From contig NZ_JACJOT010000007.1 in the NCBI RefSeq assembly GCF_014695715.1, forward strand, positions 84,081 through 148,080: 64,000 nucleotides of DNA, in the 5' to 3' direction. The number at the start of each line of letters is the position of its first letter. The stretch's first letter is position 1. Shown piece by piece: positions 35,850-47,800 of the stretch. Origin of the DNA: Microcoleus sp. FACHB-68. Its GTDB lineage: Bacteria; Cyanobacteriota; Cyanobacteriia; Cyanobacteriales; Oscillatoriaceae. The position numbers and the translations under genes are program-made. The notes beneath the pieces are model-generated. The model saw nothing but the letters and a program-made list of their open reading frames with translations. It searched no databases and was not told the DNA's origin.

Positions 35850-37604
35850 TCAAGACACCGCAAACTGAGGAGAAGAATCACTCATCAGACTCATAAACAC
35901 CTGTCTCATTTGCGCGATCGCTTGCAATTGGTGATCTCCAGTTTCCTGAACCTGATTGAGAACACCGGCAGCTTCCTCTAAATTCTGGCGCAACTCATTG
36001 AGCCGGTCTTGAAGCGGCTGCAACATCTCTTGATAAACATTCACCTTACCCCAAAGTTCAGCCAAGGCTGCCCGCTGCTCTTGCAAATGCTGCTCCAGCT
36101 GCTTCAGCTCATTATGCTTCGCCTCCTGCTCACCGGCTTGCTGATGAATCATCCCCTCCGCCTGCTGAATGCTCAATCGCATCTGCTCAATTTCCCTTTC
36201 CAGCTTTTGCAGCTCCTCACCCATCTGTTGCCGCTGGATCTCCACGCTAGCTAAAACCGGCCCTAGCTCCAGCTTATTATCTGATCCTTGATTGGCTGAC
36301 TTACCAAGACGCCGCCACAGCACAGCTTGGTGCTGCGCTAAAATCTCCTCTCTTTCCCGGAGATTGCGGCGCTGCCCTACCAGCGTTTCATTCAGCATTT
36401 GGTAGCGATCCTGCTCGTCTGCCAATTCTTCCTGCAAACTCATCCGCTCATACTCGCTTGCGCTATTCAGCTTCGCTTGCACCTCTTCAAGCGCCTGACG
36501 CTGCATTCCCAGCTCTTCTTCCTGATCATTAACAAAGCGAAACACCTTTTCTAAATCCTGCTGAAGCTGCTGGAAAAGCCCCTGAAGTTCCTCCACCGGC
36601 ATTCTCTCTAGCGCCTCAACATCCACCTTTTCGCTACTAATACTGACCTTATCTGAAGTATCTGCTAGCTGGTAAACTTGCTGGTGTAACTCATCTTGAA
36701 TTTGCAGTTTCAGCGCCAGCGCTTCCGCATACTCCTGCTTCAATTTCAAGGTATTTTGCTGCACCTTCAATTCAGCACGAACCATATCCAGAGAGGTATG
36801 GGCTTGCTGCCAGTCTTGAGTTCGGGTTTGCCAATCTTGAGCCACCCGATCCACCTCACCTTGCAGATGCTCAGCAGATCCCCGTTGCTGCTCTAGCTGG
36901 TGCCGGTGGTAATCTAAAACAGACTGCTGGGCTGTCACCCCCTCAAAAGCCAAATTCAGCTGTTGCCGCACCGAGTCAGTGGGTGCAATTGTCCCAGATA
37001 GGCGATCTAGCAACTCCTGAAGCGTGCGAGCTTGCTCATCATCAATCGCCTTTCCAGAAGCCGCCTGTTCCTGTACACGCTGCATTTCCCCGCGCAAATG
37101 CTGCCAAGAACCCTCTAGTTCCTGCCGGTTCCGCTCAAGTTCCTCTTGCAGCCGGCTCGCTTCCTCCCTCGCCCCACTGATTTCCTGTCGCTGTGCCTCT
37201 AAGCGCTCAAACTCTCCCTGCATTTGCCCGATTTCTTCTTCACGGGCTTGTAATTCCATTTCTCGGCGGTTGAGTTCCTGACTTTGGTAAGTCAAAGACT
37301 GCTTCCACTGCTCAATTTCTTCTTCCTGTGTCTTGAATTTGTCTTGCAAGCGGGAGAAGTTTTGCAAAATGCTGACTAACTGACGAGACGCTTCTTGAGG
37401 CGGGCGCTGCATCTGTTTGTTGGCATTAAGTTCCACCAGCACCAACGCGCCAGCGTTAAATTTACTCACATCGTCAAATGGAATAACGTCCTCACCCGGC
37501 ACCGCATTCCAACTTTGCTCACCCCGCTGACAAGCCAGCAGTTTGAGTTGTGCCTTACTGCCCATTAACGCCTTCTGTATTTGTACTTCTGCTAGATACA
37601 GCAC
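35850..37604 (-). CDS. hmpF: Pilus motility protein HmpF, long coiled coil
   Basis: 584 residues. The N-terminal 80 residues form the conserved HmpF head (MLYLAEVQIQKALMGSKAQLKLLACQ and LVLVELNANKQMQR). Nearly all the rest is a coiled coil rich in Glu, Gln, Leu and Arg, ending in LMSDSSPQFAVS. HmpF is a cyanobacterial cytoplasmic protein that localises at cell poles with type IV pilus motors and is needed for motility. The GTG start at 37604 fits the family. It is divergent from the hmpA-E cluster across a 723-base spacer, consistent with joint control. Confidence 0.88.
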   Translation of the reverse strand: MLYLAEVQIQKALMGSKAQLKLLACQRGEQSWNAVPGEDVIPFDDVSKFNAGALVLVELNANKQMQRPPQEASRQLVSILQNFSRLQDKFKTQEEEIEQWKQSLTYQSQELNRREMELQAREEEIGQMQGEFERLEAQRQEISGAREEASRLQEELERNRQELEGSWQHLRGEMQRVQEQAASGKAIDDEQARTLQELLDRLSGTIAPTDSVRQQLNLAFEGVTAQQSVLDYHRHQLEQQRGSAEHLQGEVDRVAQDWQTRTQDWQQAHTSLDMVRAELKVQQNTLKLKQEYAEALALKLQIQDELHQQVYQLADTSDKVSISSEKVDVEALERMPVEELQGLFQQLQQDLEKVFRFVNDQEEELGMQRQALEEVQAKLNSASEYERMSLQEELADEQDRYQMLNETLVGQRRNLREREEILAQHQAVLWRRLGKSANQGSDNKLELGPVLASVEIQRQQMGEELQKLEREIEQMRLSIQQAEGMIHQQAGEQEAKHNELKQLEQHLQEQRAALAELWGKVNVYQEMLQPLQDRLNELRQNLEEAAGVLNQVQETGDHQLQAIAQMRQVFMSLMSDSSPQFAVS

Positions 37605-38327
37605 GCCGATTGTCCTCTTGAATATAAATGTATGACCAACTGTTGACTAAATTTTCCCCTGACGATTTAGTTCATCTCATTAAACTCAGTTGACGAGGAC
37701 AACGCCATCTCACAAGCTAGCATCCCTAGGTGCCAATCCTGAGCTGAGCGCCGTCTCAACCGACTGTTCAACTCGACCGCTGTAATGCAGCTATCCAGAA
37801 GGAAGGGGAATTAACATAGCAGACTTGCCTTTGGAATCCAGTCTAGGACACGAGAAACATGACTAATGCCGATCAAAATTTTAACTCAGGGAAATGTAAG
37901 GAATATTTACACTTAGTTCACACAAAAGGGCGAGACAAAGCAAATGATGAGCAGCCGTGGTCTGTCTTAAATTAGACTAAAAGTTGAAACTTTTAGTCCT
38001 CAAACTCTTTAGCCTCGACTGAGGCAGGCGTGCGAGTCTCGCTGAACCTGACTAACTGCGACCCCAAGCGCGTTTCAGCTTGTCGGTCGTTACTCCTCTC
38101 TGGCCGACATAGTTTATTGTACCAGCCTAGCCGTTACGGTTAGCGGGGTGCCAGAGGTGCTCTTTCGAGCCGGCAATGTTTTAGCAAACAGCCACCATTG
38201 CTAGGCTCAAAGCTTGGAAATCTAGTATAAGCCCAGTTCGTTGCTGATTTCGCCGTCCGCTTGCTGGCAAGATTTCCCGGATAGGCATTAATGTGGGAAT
38301 CTAAAAGACAGCCGGCTCGACCGATTA
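37605..38327. promoter_or_regulatory. Divergent regulatory spacer between hmpF and hmpA
   Basis: About 720 bases with no protein-like frame. It must carry the promoters of hmpF and hmpA. A perfect hairpin, GACTAAAAGT (37975-37984), TGAA loop, ACTTTTAGTC (37989-37998), lies near the middle. It lacks a T tract and could be an operator or leader structure rather than a terminator. No promoter boxes could be assigned with confidence. Confidence 0.45.
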
Positions 38328-39674
38328 TTGACAAATTCCAACGTATTTAAACGGTTTAAAGGAGAGCCTTTTAAGGGCATGCAGGGAAATTTGACTGAAA
38401 TCGATATCCGCAGCATCTTACAACTCATTGAGTTGGGGCAGCGAACCGGCGAATTGTTTGTAGAAGCTTACAATAGTTCACCGGGCGGCATCGCCATTGC
38501 CCAACGCGATCCCCACAAAACCCGTGATTTTAGGGAGCAATCCTGGTTTGTCTTTTTCTTTAATGGTCAAATTATTTATGCCGGCGCGGATAGCTACAGC
38601 AATTTATCCCGTCTCCGCGACTATCTGCGACGCTACAAGGTAGACACCGCTCTGGATAATCTCAAAGTTCCCTCCATTGCCTCCACCAACGCACCGGAAT
38701 ATGGCTACCTCTGGGCACTCTTAGAAAACCGCGTCCTGAGTCCTGCCCAAGGGCGTAGCATCATTCAAAGCATGGTACATGAAACCTTGTTTGATCTGCT
38801 GAGCCTTCATCACGGTTCCTTTATCTTTGAGATGGGTCCTGCTTTGGCACCACAACTGACAACTTTAGAGATTGGATCTTTGGTGACAAAAATTATGAAG
38901 CGGGTGCAAGAGTGGAAGCAGTTTCACCCCCATATTCAATCACCCAATCAATGCCCGATCATTTCAGATGCCAAAAAGCTTTCTCAAGCGCTACCAGAAA
39001 TTACCTTCAACACCCTTAATCGGTGGGCAGATGGGCAAACTACGATTCGTCAACTCGCTCGCTACTTAAATCGAGATGTTTTAACCGTGGCGCGTGCCAT
39101 CTATCCTTATGTACAACAAGGATTAGTGCAGCTATCTTATCCCGCCTCAGAAGTGAGTGGTGCCTATAAGTGGGACTGGCAAGCCAGCCAGCCGGCAAAA
39201 GTGCCCCGCATTGTTTGTATTGATGACGAAGTTGCCGTCCGCAAATCAGTTGAATACATCCTCAGCCAGCGCGGTTACGAAGCCACCGGCATCAGCAATC
39301 CCCTCAAAGCACTGAGTCTAGTCTTTCAGCTCAAACCTGACTTGATTTTGTGTGATATTACGATGCCAGAACTTGATGGCTACGAAATTTCTGCCATGCT
39401 CCGCCGCTCCACCGCCTTCCGCCAAACCCCTATAGTCATGCTCACCGGCTTAGACGGGTTCATCGACCGAGTCAAAGCGCGAATGGTCGGCGCAACAGAT
39501 TACCTTAGCAAACCCTTTGGGGAAAGCGAACTATTGACATTAGTAGAAAAATATGTTGGACTCGGCTATCCAGAGCATCCCGAACCGGAAAGATTACTTC
39601 AAGAAGTGCTCGAAGCAGAACTCGACCTTGATGCGCCCGAATCCTTTTCGACTCCCTCAGCACCGTTAAGTTAA
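38328..39674 (+). CDS. hmpA: PatA/PixG-type response regulator HmpA
   Basis: 448 residues. The N-terminal part (about 18-110) is a DUF4388/PATAN-type domain (GNLTEIDIRSILQLIELGQRTGELFVEA). A winged-helix-like region follows (LNRWADGQTTIRQLARYLN). A receiver domain occupies 292-415, with acidic residues near CIDDE, phospho-acceptor Asp343 (LILCDITMPELDG) and Lys in LSKPFG. It is the first gene of the hmp locus, matching Nostoc hmpA and Synechocystis pilG. The TTG start at 38328 has an in-frame ATG alternative at 38380 (MQGNLTEI), close to the first conserved residue. It is likely a target of phosphorylation by HmpE. Confidence 0.88.
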   Translation: MTNSNVFKRFKGEPFKGMQGNLTEIDIRSILQLIELGQRTGELFVEAYNSSPGGIAIAQRDPHKTRDFREQSWFVFFFNGQIIYAGADSYSNLSRLRDYLRRYKVDTALDNLKVPSIASTNAPEYGYLWALLENRVLSPAQGRSIIQSMVHETLFDLLSLHHGSFIFEMGPALAPQLTTLEIGSLVTKIMKRVQEWKQFHPHIQSPNQCPIISDAKKLSQALPEITFNTLNRWADGQTTIRQLARYLNRDVLTVARAIYPYVQQGLVQLSYPASEVSGAYKWDWQASQPAKVPRIVCIDDEVAVRKSVEYILSQRGYEATGISNPLKALSLVFQLKPDLILCDITMPELDGYEISAMLRRSTAFRQTPIVMLTGLDGFIDRVKARMVGATDYLSKPFGESELLTLVEKYVGLGYPEHPEPERLLQEVLEAELDLDAPESFSTPSAPLS

Positions 39675-40130
39675 AACCGGCAGCCATAAAAGCCTGCTTA
39701 TTCTGTAAACTATCCTTAGCCACAGACAAACGTATCAAAGTTGCCCTAACTTTCCTGTATTGTCTTAGGGGAATCTTTTGACGCGATTGCCTTCAGGAGC
39801 ATCGCCCCGATTATCTCTCGCCATCTCTAGCCCTTCGCCCTGTCTTAGGGTGCCAGAAGCGGCCAAAAACCGTACGCAAGTGAACCGGAAAGCGAGTGGA
39901 ACCCTTGGGATATCGTCCCAGAATACTTCTTTAAGGTGTAAATATAATATTATAGTATCCATTTCTCCAGTGGCGATGTCCAAAACTGCCCAACTCAGAA
40001 GTCTCTAGCACCGATGAGTCGTGGTTTACACCTCTTTTGCCTCCACTAATCAGACTTCAAACAAGGAGAACAAAGGCATAGAGGGGATCTTTCCCGTTAA
40101 TATTATGAGCCAGCAACCAGGTAGGAAGTT
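39675..40130. other. Spacer between hmpA and hmpB
   Basis: About 455 bases. Frames at 39778-40008 (plus) and 39765-39983 (minus) have no protein-like pattern and I regard them as chance. The length suggests that hmpB-D may have their own promoter. TATAAT-like AT-rich sequence occurs near 39945-39955. Confidence 0.4.
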
Positions 40131-40496
40131 ATGAGTACAGTTCTAGTTGTGGAAGACAGCGTTACGCAACGGGAGATGATCTCAAACCTCCTGAAAGGGA
40201 GTGGATTGACCGTTAATGTAGCCAGTGATGGCGTAGAAGCCTTAGAGCGAATACAAGATAATTGCCCAGATTTAGTCGTACTGGATATAGTCATGCCTCG
40301 GATGAATGGCTACGAAGTTTGCCGTCGGCTCAAAGCCGATCCGAAAACCCAAAACGTGCCGGTGGTCATGTGTTCTTCAAAAGGAGAAGAATTTGATCGC
40401 TACTGGGGAATGAAACAAGGAGCAGATGCCTACATCGCCAAACCCTTTCAACCCACAGAATTGGTAGGAACCGTCAAGCAATTGTTAAGAGGCTAG
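40131..40496 (+). CDS. hmpB: CheY-like response regulator HmpB
   Basis: 121 residues, a lone receiver domain. The acid pocket is at residues 8-9 (VEDS), the phospho-acceptor is Asp52 (LVVLDIVMPRMNG) and the conserved Lys is Lys104 (IAKPFQ). Such proteins relay phosphate from CheA kinases; in pilus systems they act on PilB/PilT-linked machinery rather than on a flagellar switch. It corresponds to PilH-type regulators. It lies in order hmpA, B, C, D, E. The strong start ATG follows AGGAAG at about 40121. Confidence 0.93.
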   Translation: MSTVLVVEDSVTQREMISNLLKGSGLTVNVASDGVEALERIQDNCPDLVVLDIVMPRMNGYEVCRRLKADPKTQNVPVVMCSSKGEEFDRYWGMKQGADAYIAKPFQPTELVGTVKQLLRG

Positions 40497-40589
40497 CAAT
40501 AGGGTTAGAAAACAAAAACGTCTTCCCCTAGCCACTAACCCCTAAAATCACAACAGGATGCAGCCAGCAATCAAAAGGTAAAGAGACAA

Positions 40590-41120
40590 ATGGTGGGGAA
40601 TCCGGATTTTTTACCCGGCATCGGGCCAGATCAAGCGCCAGAATTTCAGGAACTAGACAGTCCTGAAGGTGAATTGCACCTGCGGTTTTTCGTTCCTGCC
40701 GGCACCGAATTTGCCTTGCCGGCTAAAGGCATCCGCGAAGTCATTTCCCCTTCACCAGACCGAATAACTCCCGTTCCCAATGTATCTTCCTTACTTTTAG
40801 GAACCTTGAACGTGCGGGGAAGAGTGATCTGGGTCGCCGATCTCGGTCAGTTTTTAGGAGATGCGACACCCTTAAATACTGATCGACCTGAACTGCCGGT
40901 GATTGCGGTAGAAGACCAAGACACTATACTAGGGTTAGCTGTTGACCGGATCGTGGGAATGGAATGGCTAGATGTGGCTCAGTTGCAGCGGAGAACAAAC
41001 GCACCAGATAGTATGGAGCCATTTCTGGATGGTGAGTGGGTGTTGAACGCCGAGGGGGATCAGTTTCTCCGACTGCTAGATCAGGTCAAAATTCTTCGCT
41101 CCGCCCGGTGGGCAACATAA
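40590..41120 (+). CDS. hmpC: CheW-like adaptor HmpC
   Basis: 176 residues with one CheW domain: FFVPAGTEFALPAKGIREVI, LNVRGRVIWVADLGQFLG and ILGLAVDRIVGMEWLDV. It couples the chemoreceptor to the histidine kinase in the array, here matching PilI. It is encoded 93 bases after hmpB and 101 bases before hmpD. The N-terminal 30 residues are variable. AAAGAGA at about 40577 precedes the ATG. Confidence 0.92.
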   Translation: MVGNPDFLPGIGPDQAPEFQELDSPEGELHLRFFVPAGTEFALPAKGIREVISPSPDRITPVPNVSSLLLGTLNVRGRVIWVADLGQFLGDATPLNTDRPELPVIAVEDQDTILGLAVDRIVGMEWLDVAQLQRRTNAPDSMEPFLDGEWVLNAEGDQFLRLLDQVKILRSARWAT

Positions 41121-41221
41121 AGAATTTTAGATTTTAGAGCAGCATAAAGAATTTAGATTTTAGATTTGAGCAAAACATAAAATCTAAAATCAAAACTCCA
41201 AAATTGGGCAGGGGGAGACCA

Positions 41222-44200
41222 ATGGCATCAAGTACGGACTACGCGCAGGATTACGAACGGGCACAATCCGCCTATATGCAGGGCAATTATGATGAAGCCG
41301 CTGCAATTCTAGAACGATTAAGTCAGGAGCGTCCTGACGATTTCAGTGTGCGTCTGCTACGGGGCAACATCTACTGCTATGTGCTCCATCAGTATGAAAT
41401 TGCTCAGCAAGAATATGAATGGGTTCTGCGTCTGACGTCCGAGCCAGAGTTCGTGGAGTTAGCCCAAAATGGTCTGGCTGATGCTCATCAATTTAGCAAC
41501 GCTGGCGGCGGTGCCGGCATGGAAGATCCTCCAGACGAAGACCTCTACGCCAACGGGCAGCACTACTTAGTCGATGACTCTGGCGCATTAGAAGAGTCTA
41601 ACGCTCAGGCATGGCAAGATATCGAAGAACTCTCTCAAGATAATAATTTCGACCTAGCCGACTTAGACCTCAATGGTCTCAACGATTTGGCTGAAGAACC
41701 GGCAATTTCTCACCAAAATGCTAATCCGTTTGGCAACTCAACAGAGGCTGCTTATTCGCCGCAACAGCCACAGTCCCACGATTCAGACTCAGGCATTGGC
41801 GATCCGTTTGTAATCGATCCTAGCTTGCTGGCCGACTACCAAGAATCAAGCTGGAACGACCAAGATTTGGGAGCCGATCTGCCTGATTTTTTAAGCACAG
41901 ATGAAATGCCGGATCTAGAAGTTAGGGAAGACGCCGACGCTCAAGCGCTGGCTTCCCCCTTCGGAGACACTGGCAGTGAACAAGCATTTGGCACCCCTTT
42001 CGGAGAAAGCGACGGCAATCATGAAGTGTTCGCATCCCCGTTTGGGGATACGGGCAGCGAAGAAGCATTTGCCGCGCCTTTTGGAGCAAGCGACGAAGAA
42101 GCGTTTGCCGCGCCTTTTAGAGAAAGCGACGAAGAAGCATTTGCCACGCCTTTTGGAGAAAGCGACGAAGAAGCATTTGCTACCCCCTTCGCAGACACAG
42201 ATGACTTCGACGCAGCCGGCCTGTCCGCCCAACTGGATGCCTTTGAAGAAGCCTTAGACCCCCTCGATTGGCAGCTTGGAAACAGCACCGCTCCTCAAAC
42301 TAACGGGTTTGGGGACGAGAACGAGTATGGCGAAGACGTTACGGAAGCGTTCAGTAATCAGCACAAAAACATCTCAGGAAATCGGTTCACCGGCAACGAT
42401 CCAGACGCAGAAGATGCCACCCTACTAATGAGGGGCGAAGCATTAGAGGCAGCAGCCGACGACTACCGATTTGACGACTCAAGCTTGGATGAGCCAGACA
42501 CCGGCACCTACGCAGGTAATCATAGTTACCCCAGGAGCCAGCAGAACTTTACCCGATCCGAGCGATCCGAAAAGAACGGCTATAACTCCCAAGGCAGCTA
42601 TGAGTTTGACGCCTTTGACGATGATGTGTTTGCTCAAGATGCCGCATTCGGGGTTCAAGATTTCAACAGCCCGCCGGCATCGGCATCAGGGGGGCTAAAT
42701 CAGCACGGCGGCATTGACTACTTAGATGAATTTGATGAGTTTGATGATATCGGCAGCGAGATCCCAGACTTTGACCTGTCGGAAGATTCCACCGGAGCTA
42801 CCAGCCCTTCAGGTGGTTATGGGTTTGGATCATCAACAGGCAGTTCCAACCGGCTAGGCAGCAGAAATTCAGGCTTCAGCAGCGATTTAACCGATGGCTC
42901 GCTGATCCGCGACGATGAAATTTTCAGCATTGCCGGCACCAGCGAACCCGTCCCCACCTTCGCCCATGCCGATGCCGGCGGGGCCGAGCCAACCGTCACC
43001 CAAGAGCAAGGCTGGCTAGCCCCGTTTGAAAATGCCCCGCTGGCCACCAAACAGATGTGGACGGCTTTAATTACCGGCGCTGTGGCAGCCATTGCCGCTG
43101 CCGCCGTCAGCTACACCACAGCCATCTATCCCATCCCCCAACTGAAAAATGCCGCAATGGCAGCCGGAGCCGGACTAGCCGGCGGTTTGACGGCACTAGG
43201 ATTCGGCCAGCTCACCACCCGCCAAATCAAACGAGCCACCGACGATCTGCAAGCTCAATTTGATGCCGTCTCTCAAGGCAATCTCAGCGCCCGTGCCACC
43301 GTCTACGCAGAAGATGAATTTGGCCAGATGGCGACCAAATTTAACCACATGGCCCGCGTCATCTTCACCACCACCTCTGAGGCGCAGCGCAAAGCCGAAG
43401 AACAAGAGCAAGCCAAAGAAGACTTGCAGCGCCAAGTGATTCGGCTGCTGGACGACGTAGAAGGGGCAGCGCGGGGCGACTTAACCGTACAAGCAGAAGT
43501 GACTGCAGACGTGCTAGGAGCCGTTGCCGACTCGTTTAACCTGACCATTCAAAACCTGCGGGAAATTGTGCTCCAGGTGAAACTGGCGGCGCGACAAGTA
43601 ACAAAAGGATCTGCTGATAGTGAGTCGTTCGCTCGCAGTTTGTCTTCAGACGCCTTGCGGCAAGCGGAAGAATTGGCAGCAACCCTCAACTCTGTGCAAG
43701 TCATGACCGATGCCATTCAACGGGTGGCCGAAAGTGCGCGAGAAGCTGAGGAAGTGGCCCGAACTGCTTCAACCACCGCGCTTAAAGGTGGGGAAGCCGT
43801 AGAACAAACGGTGGCTGGGATTCTGGAAATTCGAGAAACCGTAGCAGAAACAACTCGAAAAGTCAAGCGACTGGCAGAATCGTCTCAAGAAATTTCCAAG
43901 ATTGTGGCCCTGATTTCCACGATTGCCTCCCGCACAAACTTGCTAGCACTCAACGCCAGTATTGAAGCAGCGCGAGCCGGTGAGGCCGGCAGAGGGTTTG
44001 CCATCGTTGCCGATGAAGTGCGGCAGTTGGCAGATCGTTCCGCAAAAGCGCTCAAGGAAATCGAGCAAATCGTGATGCAGATCCAGAGCGAAACCGGCTC
44101 GGTGATGACTGCAATGGAAGAAGGCACTCAGCAGGTGATCGAAGGCACCCGACTGGCAGAACAAGCCAAACGGGCGCTGGAAGATATCATCCAAATCTCG

Positions 44201-44422
44201 AATCGCATCGACGTGCTAGTGCGCTCGATTACAGCCGATACCGTAGAGCAAACAGAAACTTCACGAGCCGTGGCCCAAGTGATGCAAGCAGTCGAGCTGA
44301 CAGCCCAGGAAACTTCTCAAGAAGCCCAGCGGGTGTCCGGAGCACTGCAAAATCTGGTGGGTGTGGCCCGTGACCTTCTAACTTCTGTGGAGCGCTTCCG
44401 TGTTGATCCCACAGAGCGCTGA
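41222..44422 (+). CDS. hmpD: Methyl-accepting chemotaxis protein HmpD (PilJ type)
   Basis: 1066 residues from ATG 41222, which is preceded by GGGGGAG. An in-frame TTG at 41204 is unlikely. Residues 1-85 hold a TPR-like pair ([23 protein letters not shown]). A long acidic disordered region follows to about 600 and includes four 12-residue repeats. Two membrane helices lie at about 612-630 and 640-660, with a very short loop, so there is no large external sensor. A HAMP domain follows ([18 protein letters not shown]), a second HAMP-like unit, then the signalling domain with the conserved hairpin [23 protein letters not shown] near 905. It would bind HmpC and HmpE and sense signals for pilus polarity. 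Confidence 0.92.
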   Translation: MASSTDYAQDYERAQSAYMQGNYDEAAAILERLSQERPDDFSVRLLRGNIYCYVLHQYEIAQQEYEWVLRLTSEPEFVELAQNGLADAHQFSNAGGGAGMEDPPDEDLYANGQHYLVDDSGALEESNAQAWQDIEELSQDNNFDLADLDLNGLNDLAEEPAISHQNANPFGNSTEAAYSPQQPQSHDSDSGIGDPFVIDPSLLADYQESSWNDQDLGADLPDFLSTDEMPDLEVREDADAQALASPFGDTGSEQAFGTPFGESDGNHEVFASPFGDTGSEEAFAAPFGASDEEAFAAPFRESDEEAFATPFGESDEEAFATPFADTDDFDAAGLSAQLDAFEEALDPLDWQLGNSTAPQTNGFGDENEYGEDVTEAFSNQHKNISGNRFTGNDPDAEDATLLMRGEALEAAADDYRFDDSSLDEPDTGTYAGNHSYPRSQQNFTRSERSEKNGYNSQGSYEFDAFDDDVFAQDAAFGVQDFNSPPASASGGLNQHGGIDYLDEFDEFDDIGSEIPDFDLSEDSTGATSPSGGYGFGSSTGSSNRLGSRNSGFSSDLTDGSLIRDDEIFSIAGTSEPVPTFAHADAGGAEPTVTQEQGWLAPFENAPLATKQMWTALITGAVAAIAAAAVSYTTAIYPIPQLKNAAMAAGAGLAGGLTALGFGQLTTRQIKRATDDLQAQFDAVSQGNLSARATVYAEDEFGQMATKFNHMARVIFTTTSEAQRKAEEQEQAKEDLQRQVIRLLDDVEGAARGDLTVQAEVTADVLGAVADSFNLTIQNLREIVLQVKLAARQVTKGSADSESFARSLSSDALRQAEELAATLNSVQVMTDAIQRVAESAREAEEVARTASTTALKGGEAVEQTVAGILEIRETVAETTRKVKRLAESSQEISKIVALISTIASRTNLLALNASIEAARAGEAGRGFAIVADEVRQLADRSAKALKEIEQIVMQIQSETGSVMTAMEEGTQQVIEGTRLAEQAKRALEDIIQISNRIDVLVRSITADTVEQTETSRAVAQVMQAVELTAQETSQEAQRVSGALQNLVGVARDLLTSVERFRVDPTER
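42059..42202 (+). repeat. Four tandem 36-base repeats inside hmpD
   Basis: Four in-frame units of 12 codons begin at 42059, 42095, 42131 and 42167. Each encodes EEAFA-(A/T)-PF-x-x-(S/T)-D. More diverged relatives lie just upstream from 41955 ([20 protein letters not shown]). They sit in the acidic region of the chemoreceptor and could vary in number between strains. Confidence 0.9.
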
Positions 44423-44823
44423 GAATATAGCACCGGCTATGGGAAACAGGCTTCAGGGGTAGCCATTTAATCGTTAAGCTACTAACGAGAAGAAGGAAAG
44501 AGCCAGCGAAACTATCCGTGTCTGAGGCATTCACTGCGACGCTGCCGGCAAGCCAACCAAAACAACCTACCCTTGTGAGAGCTTTCAGAGAATCCCACCC
44601 GAAAATTCGGGAAAATTCTCTTATTTTCCGATTTTTGACCCAAAACAAAGGTTTGCCGGCTCAAAGGCGAGGCGGCACAAGGGCGGCTTTGATATGAAAT
44701 ATTGATAAGTTGGGTACATTTGTATGTAAATTCGTTAGATTTTAGAATTGAAGTGTCAAGTGTGAAGCTGCAACTGTCACCCTTAACCCTTCCTCTTTCA
44801 TCCTTCTGAAGTGGGACACTTTT
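44423..44823. other. Spacer between hmpD and hmpE
   Basis: About 400 bases without a convincing gene. A GAAAATTCGGGAAAATTCTC-type repeat of GAAAATTC occurs near 44599-44620. The spacer may hold a separate hmpE promoter. No clear terminator hairpin follows hmpD. Confidence 0.4.
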
Positions 44824-47800
44824 ATGCTGCCAGAACAACAACAGCGAATCATGCAGTATTTTATTGAGGAGGCTAAAGACCACCTCAATACCATTGAACA
44901 AGGTTTGTTGAATCTGCAAAGCACGATTGAAGACTCCGAACAGGTGAATGAAGTCTTCAGGGCAGCCCACTCAGTGAAGGGAGGGGCAGGGATGCTGGGA
45001 ATTAGCAGCATTGAGGAAACCTCTCACCGCTTAGAAGATTGTTTTAAGCTGCTGAAAGAGTGTCCCGTTGAAGTTGATCAAAAACTGGAAAGTCTGTTTT
45101 TGCGGGTATTTGACGCCCTGAAAGAGCTTGTAGAGCAGCTGTCAGCCACTCCCGACGGTCTGGCAGAAGAAGTCGCTGAAGCAATTATGTCTGGCGTAGA
45201 GCCAGTATTTATCGAGCTGACGGCTCACCTGGGAGGGCTGGTAAGTCACTCTGGTTTAATTGTACCGGGTGCAGCCAAAAGCGCCCCAGCAGCAGCAAAA
45301 GTCGCGGCAAAAGTGCCGGCAGTCGCACCCAAAGAGACAAAAGCAGGCAAGCAAAAGTCTGGAGAACTTCAGGAAGAAAGTGCTCTGCAACTAATTTTTC
45401 AAAGCGATGTACCGGCATATCTGCGGGAAATGTTGCAGCTGTTTAAACAGCCCGATGGACAGCAAAGTCGGCAAAAGCTTCAAGATATCTGTCGCAGCTT
45501 AGTCCGAGCCGGTGAGCAATTTGACCTGCGAAACTGGAGCGAATTGCTAGAATGTGCTTCCAAAGCGATCTCCAACCCTAATATTACCTACAGCACACTG
45601 GCACCGCTCGTCATCAAGGAAATTAAACAGGCGCAAGAATTAGTTTTAGCCGGCCTAGGCGCTGAAATTGCCGTTAGTTCCAAACTGAAAGCGCTGCAAC
45701 CGGCCCAAAAGGCACAACCCGCACCGGCAGAACGGGCAGTTGCAGGAGCAGGCAGCCGCAGCAGCAGTCACGTCGCTTCGGGCACAGGCATGAGCGGCTC
45801 GAACAAATCTCAAGCCGGTAAAGCTAAAAGTCCCAGCACTGCCCACGGCGGGGCAATCGTACCGGGTGAGGAAGGAGAAGATTTTACCCGTCAAAGCTCA
45901 ATCGTCAATCGCTACACCCCAGCCAACGAAGCCCCTGTCGGCAAACGCGCCGGTCACACAGGGCCAGAAGTAGGTATGGCAGAACTCAATAGCCTAGCCG
46001 ATCTCTTTGAAGGCGAATCACCAGAATTGGATAGCAATTGGGAACCCGAAGAAGTTAACGAACCCAGCGCGCGCGAGAAAACAGATAATTTTGTTCGAGA
46101 AGCTTCAGCCAATATTTCCTCCGATTTACTGGCTAGCGATTTTTCAGACCTTCTATTTGAAGAAGACGGCAAAAATGAGCCTGCAGAGGAAGTTAATACC
46201 GTGGATGAACTGAACAGTTTATTTGGAGACGCATTACTGGATGATGACAGCTGGGGGGCGGCAGCAGGCGAAGGGGAAAATTTGTTCGACAACTCATCTG
46301 AGGAACTGGTAGAAGAGGGATTAACCTTTGACTTCAACAGCTTCGACGATGCCCCACAAACAGGCGCAGCCGAACACGCACACGGTAGCCTGTTAGACGC
46401 TACCGGCGATTTTGAAAGTTTAAACTTAGAAGGCAATGACAGCGACTTGAGTGCGTTCAGCGAGACAAATAATCTCGAAGAACTCTTTGCCGGTTTAAAT
46501 GAGAAAGACCCTATGTTTGCCGATTCACCCTCTCAATCTAAAACATCAGGCTCCGCTGAAAGTAACCTGGAGGCGCTCTTTGAAGACAGTGAGGCGTTAG
46601 ATTTCTCTCCTCAACCGCCCAGCCTCAGTATTCAACCCACTGCCTCAGCAAGCCAAACACAAGCAGCGCAAGAGTGGAATGAGTTGTGGGACACCGGCGA
46701 GGCAGCTAGCCCTGACACCGCCGAGCCAAGTTGGGATCACAACGGCAGTGGCGACAATCTAGAGTTTGAGAGTCTGTTTGAGGAAGAAGACGCCCCCAAA
46801 GCGGCTCCTGCGCCCGCCAATGCGGCAGCAACTCAGGATGACTTAAGCGATTTGCTAGCCATCACTGAGCCTCAGGACGTCCAAACAACGTCGGCAGCAG
46901 AAGAAATTTCATTAGATGTTTTCTCAGATACAACCACAGACAACTTAGGTGAGTGGGAGCATTTGGATTTAGATGGCCTTCATCCAAGTCCGCAAGGCTC
47001 TAAGGATAGAAACAGCGAAAATTTAGATGCCTTGTTTGGGGATTCGGATCTAGAGCCAAATCCAGAAGCCGAACTTGATTGGGATGCGGAGACAAATTTA
47101 GAGGATTTATTGGGTCTAGAAACAGTTGCAGACACGAACTGGTTCGACACAGAAACAGATACTGAGGAAGTGCCAGCAATACCGGCTATCCGACAGACAG
47201 CAAATGAGGTGTCTTTCGCCCAACCGGCAGAGGAAACGCTGAATTTTGACGGCGATCTGGCAGATTTGTTTGAGCTAGCAGATGAAGAACCGCAAGAAAC
47301 GCTAGGGACTGCCGGCTCAGACAATAGTCTGGACTTTGGCGAGATGGATTTGTTTGGTGGAGAACCTGACGCCTCGACACCAGAAACCGGCTTAGATTCC
47401 TCATTCGCTGAGGAGTGGGATCTGTTTGAAGGTGCGGATTTAGATTTGGACTTACTCTCAACTGAAGCAGAGGAAACCCTTTCAATGTCTGGGGATCTGA
47501 ACGCCTTATTTGGTTCTGAGCCGGCCTCAGAAACCGAACTCCCCGACTTCTCAAGCAATTGGTTAAATTCAGAAGTTGCCTCAGAAGAAGAACCTCTGAC
47601 GTTTGAGGATTTAACGGTTGCAGCCGCCGCCGATGACTCAGAAAACTTGTTTGACGGGCTTGAGGACAGCAGCGATGAGATAGACAATTTCGACTTTGAC
47701 GACAGCCTACTCGATACGACAGAAGCCGAGAACTTTGAACAGTCCCTAGAGCAAGTAGAACCTGTCATACAAGCTGCTTCGCTCACCCTAGATACTGGCG

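Noticed and set aside
39765..40008. Overlapping small frames between hmpA and hmpB
   Set aside because: Neither has a ribosome binding site or protein-like pattern; likely chance.
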